A DNA stretch of 64,000 nt. Source: SMYC01 sp963578475 (GTDB lineage: Bacteria > Acidobacteriota > Vicinamibacteria > Marinacidobacterales > SMYC01). Numbering within the stretch: position 1 is the first letter of the stretch; each line of letters opens with the position of its first letter. The stretch covers positions 74,922 through 138,921 of the forward strand of contig CAUZCL010000007.1 of NCBI GenBank assembly GCA_963578475.1, in the 5' to 3' direction. Below, one piece after another: positions 1 to 9,230 of this stretch. The translations under genes and the position numbers were made by a program. The notes beneath the pieces are model-generated. The model was not told the origin of the DNA. It made no database searches and worked only from the letters and a program-made list of their open reading frames with translations.

Positions 1-911
1 ATGCGCATGCCGTGGCGGTCGGACTCGTCTCTGATATCGGAGATACCGTCGATCTTCTTGTCCCGCACGAGCGCGCCAATCTTCTCCTGCAGTTTGGCTT
101 TGTTCACTTGATAGGGGATTTCCGTGACGATGATGGCCTGGCGGTCTTTTCGTGTATCTTCGATCGTCGCTCGAGCACGTAGCTGAATCGAGCCCCGGCC
201 GGTGCGATAGGCCTGCTCGATCCCACCCGTTCCGTGAAGGAAAGCAGCGGTTGGGAAATCCGGGCCTTTGATGATCTCGAGGAGCCCCGGCGTGAGCTCG
301 TCGTTCATGGAAGGGTTCTCGAGTACGTAGAGAATCCCGTCCACGACCTCTCGGAGGTTGTGCGGCGGGATATTCGTCGCCATTCCGACCGCGATACCCG
401 CCGAGCCGTTCACGAGTAAATTGGGCGTGGCGGTGGGAAGCACAGTGGGCTCCACCGTATTGCCATCGAAGTTTGGGACGAAGTCGACGGTCTCTTTGTC
501 GATGTCCCGCATCATGCTCTCGGCAAGAGCCGTCAAACGAGCTTCTGTATATCGATAGGCCGCGGGCGGATCGCCGTCTACCGAGCCAAAATTTCCCTGG
601 CCGTCGATGAGCGGCGCGCGGAGATTAAAGTTCTGCGCCATGCGGACGAGCGTGTCGTAGACCGCGGAGTCGCCGTGAGGGTGATATTTCTTCAGAACCT
701 CGCCGACGATACCGGCGCATTTGGAGTACGCCCGGTTCGATAACAGGCCCTCTCGGTACATCGCGTAGAGGACCCGGCGATGGACCGGTTTCAAGCCGTC
801 CCGGACGTCCGGCAATGCGCGGCCAATGATGACCGACATCGCATAGTCCATGTAGGACCGCTTCATTTCGTCTTCGATGTTGACGGGCAGCCGTTCTGCC
901 GTGGTGGCCAT
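1..911 (-). CDS. gyrA: DNA gyrase subunit A, N-terminal part (runs off window)
   Basis: This gene encodes the breakage-reunion subunit of DNA gyrase. The start ATG at 911 gives a protein beginning MATTAERLPVNIEDEMKRSY, the usual GyrA opening, and about 303 residues are visible before the window edge. The active-site tyrosine lies in AAYRYTEARL (Tyr121). The quinolone-resistance region reads HPHGDSAVYD, so the serine and aspartate typical of sensitive enzymes are present. It lies 59 bp downstream of gyrB on the same strand and is probably co-transcribed with it. The C-terminal DNA-wrapping domain is outside the window. Confidence 0.97.
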   Translation of the reverse strand, partial: MATTAERLPVNIEDEMKRSYMDYAMSVIIGRALPDVRDGLKPVHRRVLYAMYREGLLSNRAYSKCAGIVGEVLKKYHPHGDSAVYDTLVRMAQNFNLRAPLIDGQGNFGSVDGDPPAAYRYTEARLTALAESMMRDIDKETVDFVPNFDGNTVEPTVLPTATPNLLVNGSAGIAVGMATNIPPHNLREVVDGILYVLENPSMNDELTPGLLEIIKGPDFPTAAFLHGTGGIEQAYRTGRGSIQLRARATIEDTRKDRQAIIVTEIPYQVNKAKLQEKIGALVRDKKIDGISDIRDESDRHGMR

Positions 912-970
912 CCTTTTACTCCTGAATTGTCGGTATTGGCCTTAATGGGCCTTAAATGGGATCCGCGGGC

Positions 971-3403
971 TCAAATATCGAGATTGACGACTTCGAGGGC
1001 GTTCTCCTCGATGAAATTTCGACGCGGCTCGACTTGGTCTCCCATGAGGACGGTAAAGATTTGGTCGGCATCGACCTGGTCTTCAATGGTGACCCTCATT
1101 AGAACTCTCACTTCCGGGTTCATGGTCGTGTCCCAAAGCTGGTTTGGGTTCATTTCGCCCAGACCTTTATACCGTTGGATTTGAAGTCCTTTTTTGCCTG
1201 CCGTGAGCAGATAGTCGACGAGTTCCTCTTGAGAGGTGCACTCCTTGTCCTGAGAAGTTGCATCCTCACCTCGACTCGATTCAGTCACGATAAGCGGTGG
1301 GTTGTCGAACGGCTCTACGGCTTTGTAGAGCTCGAGTAGGGTGCGATACTCCGCGGCTGCCATAAAATCGCGGCCGATGGGCTTGACCCAACGATGGCCG
1401 TTGGTATTTTCCGTCGGCACGATCTTGAACAAGTTGTGCTCTTCGTCCGGAAGCACCGTCGCCTGCAGGCCGAGCTCCCGGATCGGATCGAGAGCCTCTT
1501 CGAGCCAAGCTTTGTCCGCGAGCATGCTCTCGTCTGCTCCCACCCGCAGAAACTCGTTTAATATGATCGAGGGGTAGCCTCTTTGAGCGAGACGATCCAG
1601 ATGTTTTCTAAAAGCGACCGTCTGCTCTAGACGCGTTGCGAGCGCTTCGCCGCTGAACTCTTGGTTTATGCTCGGAATGAGAACGGTACGGTTCTCGACA
1701 GCTCGGAGCAGAAGATGACTGTCAAGGTCGCGTTCATCTTTGAAATAGATTTCTTTTTTTCCGCGCTTCACTTTATAGAGCGGCGGCTGCGCGATGTACA
1801 GGTATCCCGCCTCGATGATCTGCCGCATCTTTCGGTAGAAGAAGGTGAGCAGAAGGGTCCTTATGTGTGACCCGTCGACGTCGGCATCCGTCATTATGAT
1901 CACGCTGTGATAACGCAGCTTTTCCAGAGAGAAGTCTTCTTCTATGCCCGTTCCGAGAGCAGCGATCAGTACCTTGATCTCGTCGTTCTCGAGCATCTTG
2001 TCGAGACGTGCTTTTTCGACGTTTAGGATCTTTCCCTTCAGAGGAAGGATCGCCTGAAAGTGACGGTCGCGACCTTGTTTCGCGGACCCGCCGGCAGACT
2101 CCCCCTCCACGATGAAGACCTCGGAAAGGGCCGGATCGCGTTCTTGGCAGTCGGCGAGTTTTCCCGGCAGAGAGGTCATATCGAGAGCGCCCTTACGCCG
2201 AGCGAGATCTCGGGCTTTGCGGGCGGCCTCGCGGGCACGCGCGGAGTCGATGACTTTCAGGAGGATACGTTTGGCTATTTTTGGGTTTTCTTCTAAAAAT
2301 TGTGCCAAGAGGGTCGTGACGAGACCATCTACGAAACCTTTGGCTTCGCTATTGCCAAGCTTCGTTTTCGTCTGACCTTCGAACTGGGCAGAAGGGATTT
2401 TGACACTGACCACTGCCGTCAAGCCTTCTCGGATGTCTTCGCCCTCGATGCCGCCCTGGAGCACTTTGGTTAGATTATTTTGCGCGGCATATTGGTTGAT
2501 ACATCGCGTAAGCGCGCTGCGTAGCCCAGAGAGATGCGTTCCGCCTTCGTGTGTATTGACGGTATTCGCGAACGAGAACACGGCTTCTTGATAAGCGTCA
2601 TTCCATTGAAGCGCGATCTCGCACTCCATTCCTTCAGAAGTACCTTCGATGTAAATAGCGGGAGCGTGCAGCGTGTTCCTGTTCTTGTTGAGATGCTCCA
2701 CGAAGGAGGCTATACCGCCTTCGAAGTGGAAGTTTTTTTCCTTGCCCTCCCGTTCATCGACGAGAGAGATCGTGATGCCGCGATTGAGAAAAGCGAGCTC
2801 GCGGAATCGTTGAGACAGAGAATCGTAGCTGAACTGGTTGGTCTCGAAGATGGTCGTGTCGGGCAAGAAGTTGACGGTCGTCCCCGTCTTGTCCGTGACG
2901 CCGACGACCTCTAGCTCTCCTTGGGCTTTGCCTGCTTTGTAAGACTGCCGGTACACCTTACCGTCACGGCGAATCTCGAGCTCGAGGCGCTCCGAGAGCG
3001 CGTTCACCACGGATACACCGACCCCGTGCAACCCGGCGGAATATTTGTACGCGCGGTTGTCGAACTTTCCGCCCGCGTGCAATTGGGTCATGACGACTTC
3101 CGCAGCAGGCCTGCCGGTTTTCTTCTCGATATCTACCGGGATGCCACGACCGTTATCGGCAACGGTCACACTATTGTCGACATGGATCGTGATTTGGACC
3201 TCCGTGCAGTGTCCGGCTATGGCCTCATCAACGCTGTTATCCACGACCTCGAATACGAGATGATTGAGACCGCCGAGCCCGGTCGATCCGATATACATCG
3301 CCGGACGCATCCGGACGCCTTCGAGACCTTCGAGAACACGGATCTTTTCTGCCGTATATTCGTCGGGCACTTCGGGTTGTTCTTTTTGATCTTTGTCGAC
3401 CAT
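971..3403 (-). CDS. gyrB: DNA gyrase subunit B
   Basis: ATPase subunit of gyrase, 810 residues, close to the long proteobacterial GyrB form. The GHKL ATPase domain is at the N-terminus (NRGIPVDIEKKTGRPAAE, then the glycine-rich lid HAGGKFDNRAYKYSAGLHG). The TOPRIM domain follows with EVFIVEGESAGGSAKQGRD and the metal-binding DADVDGSHIRTLL. The C-terminus has the conserved QRYKGLGEMNPNQLWDTT. The length and the segment between the TOPRIM motif and the C-terminus suggest the TOPRIM insert seen in E. coli GyrB. recF, which often sits between dnaN and gyrB, is absent; about 190 bp of non-coding DNA occupies that place. Confidence 0.98.
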   Translation of the reverse strand: MVDKDQKEQPEVPDEYTAEKIRVLEGLEGVRMRPAMYIGSTGLGGLNHLVFEVVDNSVDEAIAGHCTEVQITIHVDNSVTVADNGRGIPVDIEKKTGRPAAEVVMTQLHAGGKFDNRAYKYSAGLHGVGVSVVNALSERLELEIRRDGKVYRQSYKAGKAQGELEVVGVTDKTGTTVNFLPDTTIFETNQFSYDSLSQRFRELAFLNRGITISLVDEREGKEKNFHFEGGIASFVEHLNKNRNTLHAPAIYIEGTSEGMECEIALQWNDAYQEAVFSFANTVNTHEGGTHLSGLRSALTRCINQYAAQNNLTKVLQGGIEGEDIREGLTAVVSVKIPSAQFEGQTKTKLGNSEAKGFVDGLVTTLLAQFLEENPKIAKRILLKVIDSARAREAARKARDLARRKGALDMTSLPGKLADCQERDPALSEVFIVEGESAGGSAKQGRDRHFQAILPLKGKILNVEKARLDKMLENDEIKVLIAALGTGIEEDFSLEKLRYHSVIIMTDADVDGSHIRTLLLTFFYRKMRQIIEAGYLYIAQPPLYKVKRGKKEIYFKDERDLDSHLLLRAVENRTVLIPSINQEFSGEALATRLEQTVAFRKHLDRLAQRGYPSIILNEFLRVGADESMLADKAWLEEALDPIRELGLQATVLPDEEHNLFKIVPTENTNGHRWVKPIGRDFMAAAEYRTLLELYKAVEPFDNPPLIVTESSRGEDATSQDKECTSQEELVDYLLTAGKKGLQIQRYKGLGEMNPNQLWDTTMNPEVRVLMRVTIEDQVDADQIFTVLMGDQVEPRRNFIEENALEVVNLDI

Positions 3404-3593
3404 CTTTTCCTTGTCTCTGCGGTAAGTCCCCCTAGTCCCTTGGGCAGGATAGCGTGCGAGCGAGCCCTAGCTGTAGCTTGCTATTTAGGGAGGCGGGTCC
3501 TGGTTGGACAAGGCCCGGCTTTCGTACACTCAGTAAATTTGTAAGTTGACAGTTGATTTTATCAGTTATCAGGTTGTCATTGCCTAGTGCTGT

Positions 3594-4712
3594 CTATAGC
3601 CTCATAGGCATGACAACATAGCGGTAATCCCTTTCATCTCCATCCTCGGCAGGTCGCAGCAACCCTTGCGAGGAATCGTCCTTCAACTCGAAGCGAATCT
3701 CCGACGTGTTAGCCGCATTCAAAAAATCGAGGAGGTACTGACCATTGAATCCAATTTGGATGTCATCTCCGTCATAGCCAACTTCGATAGATTCTTTTGC
3801 TTCGCCGAGCTCGGGACTTTGAGAAGAGACTTCCACGCGACCCGACTCGATGCCGAAGCGAACCGCTCGCGATCTCTCGTTTGCAAGTAGAGAAACCCGT
3901 CGGATCGCGCCCGCCAAGGCCTCCCGGTCGCAAATGACCGTCTTGTTATTGCCTTGCGGCAAGACTTTGTCATAGGCAGGAAACTGATCATCGACACGCT
4001 TCGAGACAAGAAGGCGCTCGCCGATCCTAAAAAATAGATGGTTTTCTCCCTGCGCAAAGTCTACCGGCTGATCCTCGTCGCCAAGAATCTTGACGAGTTC
4101 GAGCAATGTCTTCTTCGGAACGATGACACATGCGTCGCCAGAATCCTCGCCAGAACCTTGGTTGCGCTTAACAGAAATGTAAGCAAGCCGATGGCCGTCC
4201 GTAGCGACCATAAGGATTTCGCTCTCCGTTAACTCGAGGCGAGCGCCATTCAAGAAATAGCGGTTGTCATCCGCGGTGATGGCAAAACTCGTCTTGTTTA
4301 TGAGCTCACTCAAAACGGCGCCCGGAACAGTTATAAAACCCTCGGATGGAGGCTCCGCAAGAGAAGGGAACTCTTCTTTACCGAGCCCGACCATCTTGAA
4401 AAAGGAACGGCCACTCTCGATCGTAGCCCAGCTATTCTCGAGCTTCTTGATCTGGATATCGCTTTGTGAGACGGCACGAACGATCTCATAGAGTTTCTTT
4501 GCCGAGAGCGTTAGCGTGCCTGGTTTCTGCACAACCGCAGGGACTTTGCATTTGAGACCAACATCGAGATCCGTTGCCGCAAGCTCTAGCGATCCTTCTC
4601 GTGCCTCTATAAGAACATTGGCAAGAATAGGAATAGTATTTTTCCTTTCTACTATCCCTTGAATGAGCGCGAGCTCTCGAAGTAGCTCATCCTTTTTGAC
4701 GATAAACTCCAT
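3594..4712 (-). CDS. dnaN: DNA polymerase III beta sliding clamp
   Basis: Processivity clamp of the replicative polymerase, 372 residues, normal length for three clamp domains. It begins MEFIVKKDELLRELALIQG and ends in the typical YRYVVMPMRL, where the last residues form the partner-binding pocket. It lies downstream of dnaA, separated by a 266-bp AT-rich spacer. The 190-bp gap to gyrB contains short imperfect inverted repeats but no gene. Confidence 0.97.
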   Translation of the reverse strand: MEFIVKKDELLRELALIQGIVERKNTIPILANVLIEAREGSLELAATDLDVGLKCKVPAVVQKPGTLTLSAKKLYEIVRAVSQSDIQIKKLENSWATIESGRSFFKMVGLGKEEFPSLAEPPSEGFITVPGAVLSELINKTSFAITADDNRYFLNGARLELTESEILMVATDGHRLAYISVKRNQGSGEDSGDACVIVPKKTLLELVKILGDEDQPVDFAQGENHLFFRIGERLLVSKRVDDQFPAYDKVLPQGNNKTVICDREALAGAIRRVSLLANERSRAVRFGIESGRVEVSSQSPELGEAKESIEVGYDGDDIQIGFNGQYLLDFLNAANTSEIRFELKDDSSQGLLRPAEDGDERDYRYVVMPMRL

Positions 4713-4978
4713 TAGTTCGCGTCCTTATGATCTTTTCTAAGATCAGAAAGATATTTGTATTTTAATTATATCAATAAGAGGCTGTTAAAGAAAGTCTTTT
4801 TAGTATTTAACCTATTGATTTTAAAGACTTTATAATCCACATTCAGTGTGGATTTACCGGGTCAACATTGGTGGATAAATAGTTATAATCCCGGTCCCAC
4901 CAAGTGTGCACAAAGCATTGTAAGTAGGTGCACAGCTTTGTGCACAGGAATAATGGAAATTTCCATCGATGCTCTCGA
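4713..4978. other. Candidate replication origin (oriC) between dnaA and dnaN
   Basis: The spacer is much richer in A and T than its surroundings, especially 4736-4836. It holds DnaA-box-like 9-mers: TAATCCACA (4833-4841), TGTGGATTT on the opposite strand (4847-4855) and GGTGGATAA (4870-4878, one mismatch from the complement of TTATCCACA). The first two form an inverted pair. A 12-bp perfect inverted repeat (4905-4916 and 4935-4946) built on TGTGCACA follows, without a T tract, so it is not an obvious terminator. An origin beside dnaA is common, but the dnaA-rpmH spacer also has DnaA boxes, so which one is active is inferred. Confidence 0.55.
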
Positions 4979-6331
4979 CTAGCGAAAAGAGTCGAGGAAA
5001 CCCTGGATAACCTTGTCGAACTCAGGGTCGCTCTTTCGCAGATTAGCGATCTTGCGGATGGAATGGATGACGGTGGAGTGATGTTTACCGCCGAAGGCCT
5101 TACCGATGTCGGGTAGGCTCGACTTTGTCAAAAACTTTCCGAGGTACATAGCGATTTGTCGAGGTAGTGCGATAGATTTTGCGTTGTTGCGCGCTTTGAG
5201 GTCGGTAACTTTGAGTCGGTAGTGGTTGGCGACGTACTTTTGGATGGCGTCGAGATTAATGAGACGATCCTCGATCGGTAGCAAGTCTTTGAGAACATCC
5301 TTGGTCAAGGCTAGATCTATGGAACGGCCGGTCAAAGAGGAGTAGGCGATGAGTCGGATGAGAGACCCCTCGAGCTCGCGGATGTTAGACTTGATACGCG
5401 AGGCAATGAAGATGGCGACGTTGTCCGGGAGCACTACATCTTCGGCCGCGGTTTTTTTTCGAAGAATGGCGATCTTGGTCTCGAGGTCCGGAGCCTGAAT
5501 GTCCGCTGTCAGGCCCCACTCGAAGCGCGATCGTAGGCGTTCTTCGAGAGTAGGGATCTCCCTGGGTGGGGAGTCACTAGATATGACGATTTGCTTTTGG
5601 GCGTCGTACAGCGCGTTGAAGGTGTGAAAAAACTCCTCTTGCGTACGTTCCTTACCAGCGATGAACTGTATGTCATCAACGAGCAAGACATCGAAGGAGC
5701 GGTGCTTGTCGCGAAAGCCCAGAATGCGGTCGTAGCGGATGGCGTTGATGAGCTCGTTCATGAACGTCTCGGCGGAGATGTATACGAGCTTGAAGGATGG
5801 TTGCTGCTTGAGAATTTGGTGGCCGATGGCGTGAAGTAGATGGGTCTTGCCGAGGCCGACGCCCCCATAAATGAATAGCGGGTTGTAGGCTCGCGAGGGC
5901 GCCTCAGCGACCGCGCGCGCGGCCGCGTGAGCGAACTGATTGCTTGTCCCTACCACGAAACTCTCGAACCGATATTTCAAGTTGAGGGGTGGGGTTGGAG
6001 CATGGGTGGCGTGGGCACCGGGGGCTTTGGAAGCGTCAGCGGCAAGGCGTGCACCAGTACTCCTCGTATCTTCGGATGAAGACGCCGGCTCACTGGGTTT
6101 TTTGGTCTCGAAAACGACTTCCAGGTCGGGACGATGGAGCTCGTCGAGGGATTCGTGAATAATGCCGGAATAGTGCTTGTTGAGCCAATCTCGGAAATGG
6201 TTATTGGGGACGAGGACGCCGACCGTGTTTCCGGCCTCGAAGAGGAGGCGTGTGGGTCGAAACCAGGTGTTGAAACTATGTTGGTTGACCTTGGACTCGA
6301 CCTTGTGGAGTACTTCTTCCCAGAGGTTCAT
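4979..6331 (-). CDS. dnaA: Chromosomal replication initiator DnaA
   Basis: AAA+ initiator that binds DnaA boxes and opens the origin; 450 residues. Domain I is at the N-terminus (MNLWEEVLHKVESKVNQHSF), followed by a variable linker rich in Ala, Ser and Pro (about residues 90-115). The ATPase domain has Walker A GGVGLGKTHLLHAIGH and Walker B VLLVDDIQF. The C-terminal DNA-binding domain has the signature GGKHHSTVIHSIRKI. It is transcribed away from rpmH and towards dnaN. Confidence 0.98.
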   Translation of the reverse strand: MNLWEEVLHKVESKVNQHSFNTWFRPTRLLFEAGNTVGVLVPNNHFRDWLNKHYSGIIHESLDELHRPDLEVVFETKKPSEPASSSEDTRSTGARLAADASKAPGAHATHAPTPPLNLKYRFESFVVGTSNQFAHAAARAVAEAPSRAYNPLFIYGGVGLGKTHLLHAIGHQILKQQPSFKLVYISAETFMNELINAIRYDRILGFRDKHRSFDVLLVDDIQFIAGKERTQEEFFHTFNALYDAQKQIVISSDSPPREIPTLEERLRSRFEWGLTADIQAPDLETKIAILRKKTAAEDVVLPDNVAIFIASRIKSNIRELEGSLIRLIAYSSLTGRSIDLALTKDVLKDLLPIEDRLINLDAIQKYVANHYRLKVTDLKARNNAKSIALPRQIAMYLGKFLTKSSLPDIGKAFGGKHHSTVIHSIRKIANLRKSDPEFDKVIQGFLDSFR

Positions 6332-6690
6332 GGTCTATATGACTACAATTAAGCAAGTTATAGGTACAAAGCCGATAGGGACAGCCGAGGCAAACTCTGG
6401 GGGCGCACGAAATATCCACAGTTTTTTCAACAGATGTGGAAAACACGCCATACGGGGGACCCCTATCGCCGCTGGAAAAATGTTTATCGTGTCGATTAGG
6501 ACAAGGCGGGTAATCTAGCATAGGGCTCGATTCATGGACAAGCGAAAAGGTGGAAAAGATCGGATTATTTTGCGTGGAGGAGTGGTTGACAGCTCAAAGG
6601 TCGCGGGGTAAAATAATAGTTTTCGCTTTAGTGCGCTATCATGGTGTGCTCAGCGGTAGCGGAACGTGTTTCATGAAGTGAGGAATTTCT
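6332..6690. other. dnaA-rpmH divergent intergenic region
   Basis: No gene is visible in this 359-bp spacer. Two DnaA-box-like 9-mers sit close together: ATATCCACA (6412-6420) and TGTGGAAAA (6435-6443, complement TTTTCCACA), each one mismatch from TTATCCACA. They are suited to autoregulation of dnaA or to a second origin cluster. The plus-strand promoter for rpmH is annotated separately. Confidence 0.5.
6586..6614 (+). promoter_or_regulatory. Sigma-70-type promoter for rpmH-rnpA
   Basis: A perfect -35 hexamer TTGACA (6586-6591) is followed after 17 bp by TAAAAT (6609-6614), about 75 bp before the rpmH start. It probably drives the rpmH-rnpA-yidD-yidC-khpB run. Confidence 0.7.
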
Positions 6691-6825
6691 ATGAAGCGAA
6701 CCTTTCAACCAAATAACCGTCGTCGTAAGAAGACGCACGGGTTCCGCGCTCGCATGAGCTCAAAAGCAGGACGCGCCGTGCTGGCGCGTCGGCGGCGCAA
6801 AGGGCGACATCGCTTGGCGGCGTGA
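6691..6825 (+). CDS. rpmH: 50S ribosomal protein L34
   Basis: A 44-residue, highly basic ribosomal protein beginning MKRTFQPNNRRRKKTHGFRA and ending RRKGRHRLAA, which is the standard L34 sequence and length. The start is preceded by an AGGAA ribosome-binding site. Its stop codon overlaps the GTG start of rnpA (GTGA), the usual translational coupling of these two genes. It is divergent from dnaA across the shared promoter region. Confidence 0.97.
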   Translation: MKRTFQPNNRRRKKTHGFRARMSSKAGRAVLARRRRKGRHRLAA

Positions 6826-7187
6826 AAGGACGGCGTCGTGATGAGCGTTTGACGGCGGACTTACGTCTCCGGCAGAAAAAAGAGTTTGTAAATGCATACG
6901 AAGGAGGACAGCGTGTCGTCAGTCGTTTCTTCGTCGCATTTATCGTCGAGAAAAGCCAGGGCCCATTCCGGGTAGGCGTCGTCGCGAGCCGGCGTGTCGG
7001 TGGGGCCGTGACGAGGAATCGAGCGAAGCGTCTACTCCGAGAAGTTTTCCGGAAGAGGAAACCGACGCGGGATATTTGTGCGGATATGGTGCTCGTCGCA
7101 CGAGGCCCGATTAAAGAGGCAAGCTTTTGGGACGTTGACGCGGCGTACGTGAAGCACGTAGGAAGACAGCTTGAGAAAACTCCTTGA
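6822..7187 (+). CDS. rnpA: Ribonuclease P protein component
   Basis: Protein subunit of RNase P, which helps the catalytic RNA process tRNA 5' ends; 121 residues. It contains the RNR motif region TRNRAKRLLREVFR and a basic central cleft. The GTG start overlaps the rpmH stop by four bases. The 3' end overlaps the start of yidD, as in many genomes. Confidence 0.95.
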   Translation: MKGRRRDERLTADLRLRQKKEFVNAYEGGQRVVSRFFVAFIVEKSQGPFRVGVVASRRVGGAVTRNRAKRLLREVFRKRKPTRDICADMVLVARGPIKEASFWDVDAAYVKHVGRQLEKTP

Positions 7188-7416
7188 GTTCATCGACGGC
7201 GCGATTCTGGGCTCAATCTTGAGGTTGGCGATCTGCGTCTATCAACTGACGCTCGGTCTCGTTTTCCGAGGAGCGTGTCGGTTCTATCCGTCGTGCTCGC
7301 GTTATTCGGACGAAGCGATCGCGAAGTACGGCGCCATGCGGGGGATGTGGCTCACGACCGCGCGGCTCTTACGCTGCCAACCGTTCCATCCTGGTGGTGC
7401 GGACCCCGTCCCGTGA
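7171..7416 (+). CDS. yidD: Membrane protein insertion efficiency factor YidD
   Basis: A small 81-residue YidD protein that supports YidC-dependent membrane insertion. The family signature is clear: FRGACRFYPSCSRYSDEAI and LLRCQPFHPGGADPVP, with the conserved cysteines. The TTG start lies inside the end of rnpA. The position between rnpA and yidC is the canonical one. Confidence 0.93.
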   Translation: MRKLLEFIDGAILGSILRLAICVYQLTLGLVFRGACRFYPSCSRYSDEAIAKYGAMRGMWLTTARLLRCQPFHPGGADPVP

Positions 7417-7436
7417 AGAGGATTTGAAGAGGCACG

Positions 7437-9224
7437 ATGGAAAAACGATTACTGTTGTTCTTTGGCTCGACTTTTCTCCTCGTCTCCCTGTGGCCAGCGT
7501 TTTTTCCAGCACCACCGATGCCGGAGGATGGGTCTTCTCCGCCCGTCGACAACCGCGGAGGCGAATCGAGAGCGCCTGCGGACGTGCCGGCCTCTCCACG
7601 TGAGAGGGCGGCGGCTTTAGAAAGCGCGCCGTCCTTGGAACCGGAGGAGCACGAAGAGTCAACAGAGAACCGAGAAGACTCGGAATATGAAGTCCGGGCG
7701 GCATCGGCTGAGCGTCAGGTGGTTGTCGATACGAGCCTGTACCGTCTTGTTTTTTCGAACCGGGGCGCCCGTCTTTTGAGCATGCAACTGTGGGAATATC
7801 TAAGTAATGCCCGGGAACCCTACGAAATGGTTGGCCAGGGAGCTGCGGAACACCTAAACATTCGGCCGTTGGATATAAGGTTGTCGTCGCCTCGTAATAC
7901 GGAGACCGTGTCGATGGCGCTTTTTGAGACCGATGCACCTAGTAAGATGTCGGTCGCGGACGGGGAAGAGAAGACCGTCAGCTTCAGGTGGTCGGATGGT
8001 CGCGGTCTTGCCGTTGAAAAACACGTGACGTTCTTTGGTGCGACGTATCGATTCCACGTCGAAGTATCGGTATCGGAACGCAGGGAGGAAGTCGGCAAGC
8101 AGGTTCTTTATGGCGGAGGAGTTGGGAACGAGATTACAGAGAGCCGCTACGTAGGGGTGGACAAAGGTGTCGTCGTGTCTCGGGGCGAGCTGGAGCTCTT
8201 TACCGCATCGGATGTAGACGAAGGCTCAGGCACGAGCGTTGGCGTTACGGCGATGGGAGTGGCTTCGCACTACTTCACGGGCTTGATGTTGCCCGCCGAT
8301 GACAGCCTCTATGCGACGCGATTCGAGACAGGGGTGGTTCCGACAGAAGATGAGAAGCGCGCAGAACGCGAAGTGATCACCGCTGCGCTCGAGGCACCGA
8401 GCTCGAAGGCGGTCTTCACGCTTTACATGGGACCGAAGAAACTCGAGAGGCTCGAGGCTTTGGCACCAGGCATGAGCCAGATCATCGAATTCGGCTCATG
8501 GATGCGCTACCCAGCGCTCTTGTTGCGCTCTGGTCTGGTAAAGATTCATGAGTTCGTTGGGAATTGGGGATTTGCGATCGTTCTTTTGACGGTTGCTATC
8601 AACGTCGTTCTGGTGCCACTCAAACATTACAGCTTTGTTTCGATGCGTCGGATGCAGAAGTTGGCACCACAGATACAGAAAATCCGCGACCGTTACAAAA
8701 AGGTGAAGCCAACGGATCCACGCTACCAGCAGATGAATCAGGAAATCATGACGCTCTACAAGGAGAACAATGCCTCTCCGCTTTCTGGGTGTCTTCCGAT
8801 GCTTCTGATGATCCCGTTTTTCTTCGCCTTCTATCGTCTACTCATGTCGTCGATCGAGCTTCGACAGGCCCCGTTTATTTTCTGGATTCAAGACCTCGCC
8901 GTTCATGATCCCATGTTCGTCTTGCCCGTTCTCATGGGCGGCACGCAGATGGCCATCCAGAAGATGACCCCGCAGACGAGTGCGGACCCGACACAGCAGA
9001 AGATCATGTCATTCATGCCGATTATGTTCACGTTTATCCTGGCGTGGGCACCTTCGGGCTTGGTGCTGTATTGGTTCTCGAATAACCTTGTCTCGATGGC
9101 GCAGCAACTTACGACGAACCGTTTCCTGGGGGACAGGGAGGCGAAAGCGCTCAAAGATACCAAGGCCGTGAAGTCGGTGAAGAAGGGCAAGAAAGGCCCG
9201 AAGGGCGAGAAACAAGGAGCTTGA
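7437..9224 (+). CDS. yidC: Membrane protein insertase YidC
   Basis: Inserts and folds inner-membrane proteins, alone or with SecYEG. The 595-residue length is of the Gram-negative type with a large periplasmic domain. An N-terminal membrane anchor (residues 3-22) precedes a Pro/Glu-rich linker and a beta-rich P1 domain. The C-terminal 60TKD-type core begins near residue 370 (FVGNWGFAIVLLTVAI) and includes PLSGCLPMLLMIPFFFAFYR. The tail is lysine-rich (SVKKGKKGPKGEKQGA), as expected for ribosome contact. It is followed after 6 bp by khpB. Confidence 0.96.
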   Translation: MEKRLLLFFGSTFLLVSLWPAFFPAPPMPEDGSSPPVDNRGGESRAPADVPASPRERAAALESAPSLEPEEHEESTENREDSEYEVRAASAERQVVVDTSLYRLVFSNRGARLLSMQLWEYLSNAREPYEMVGQGAAEHLNIRPLDIRLSSPRNTETVSMALFETDAPSKMSVADGEEKTVSFRWSDGRGLAVEKHVTFFGATYRFHVEVSVSERREEVGKQVLYGGGVGNEITESRYVGVDKGVVVSRGELELFTASDVDEGSGTSVGVTAMGVASHYFTGLMLPADDSLYATRFETGVVPTEDEKRAEREVITAALEAPSSKAVFTLYMGPKKLERLEALAPGMSQIIEFGSWMRYPALLLRSGLVKIHEFVGNWGFAIVLLTVAINVVLVPLKHYSFVSMRRMQKLAPQIQKIRDRYKKVKPTDPRYQQMNQEIMTLYKENNASPLSGCLPMLLMIPFFFAFYRLLMSSIELRQAPFIFWIQDLAVHDPMFVLPVLMGGTQMAIQKMTPQTSADPTQQKIMSFMPIMFTFILAWAPSGLVLYWFSNNLVSMAQQLTTNRFLGDREAKALKDTKAVKSVKKGKKGPKGEKQGA

Positions 9225-9230
9225 GAGCCA

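Noticed and set aside
4905..4946. Inverted repeat after dnaA as an intrinsic terminator
   Set aside because: The loop is 18 nt and no T tract follows in the direction of transcription; an origin element is more likely.
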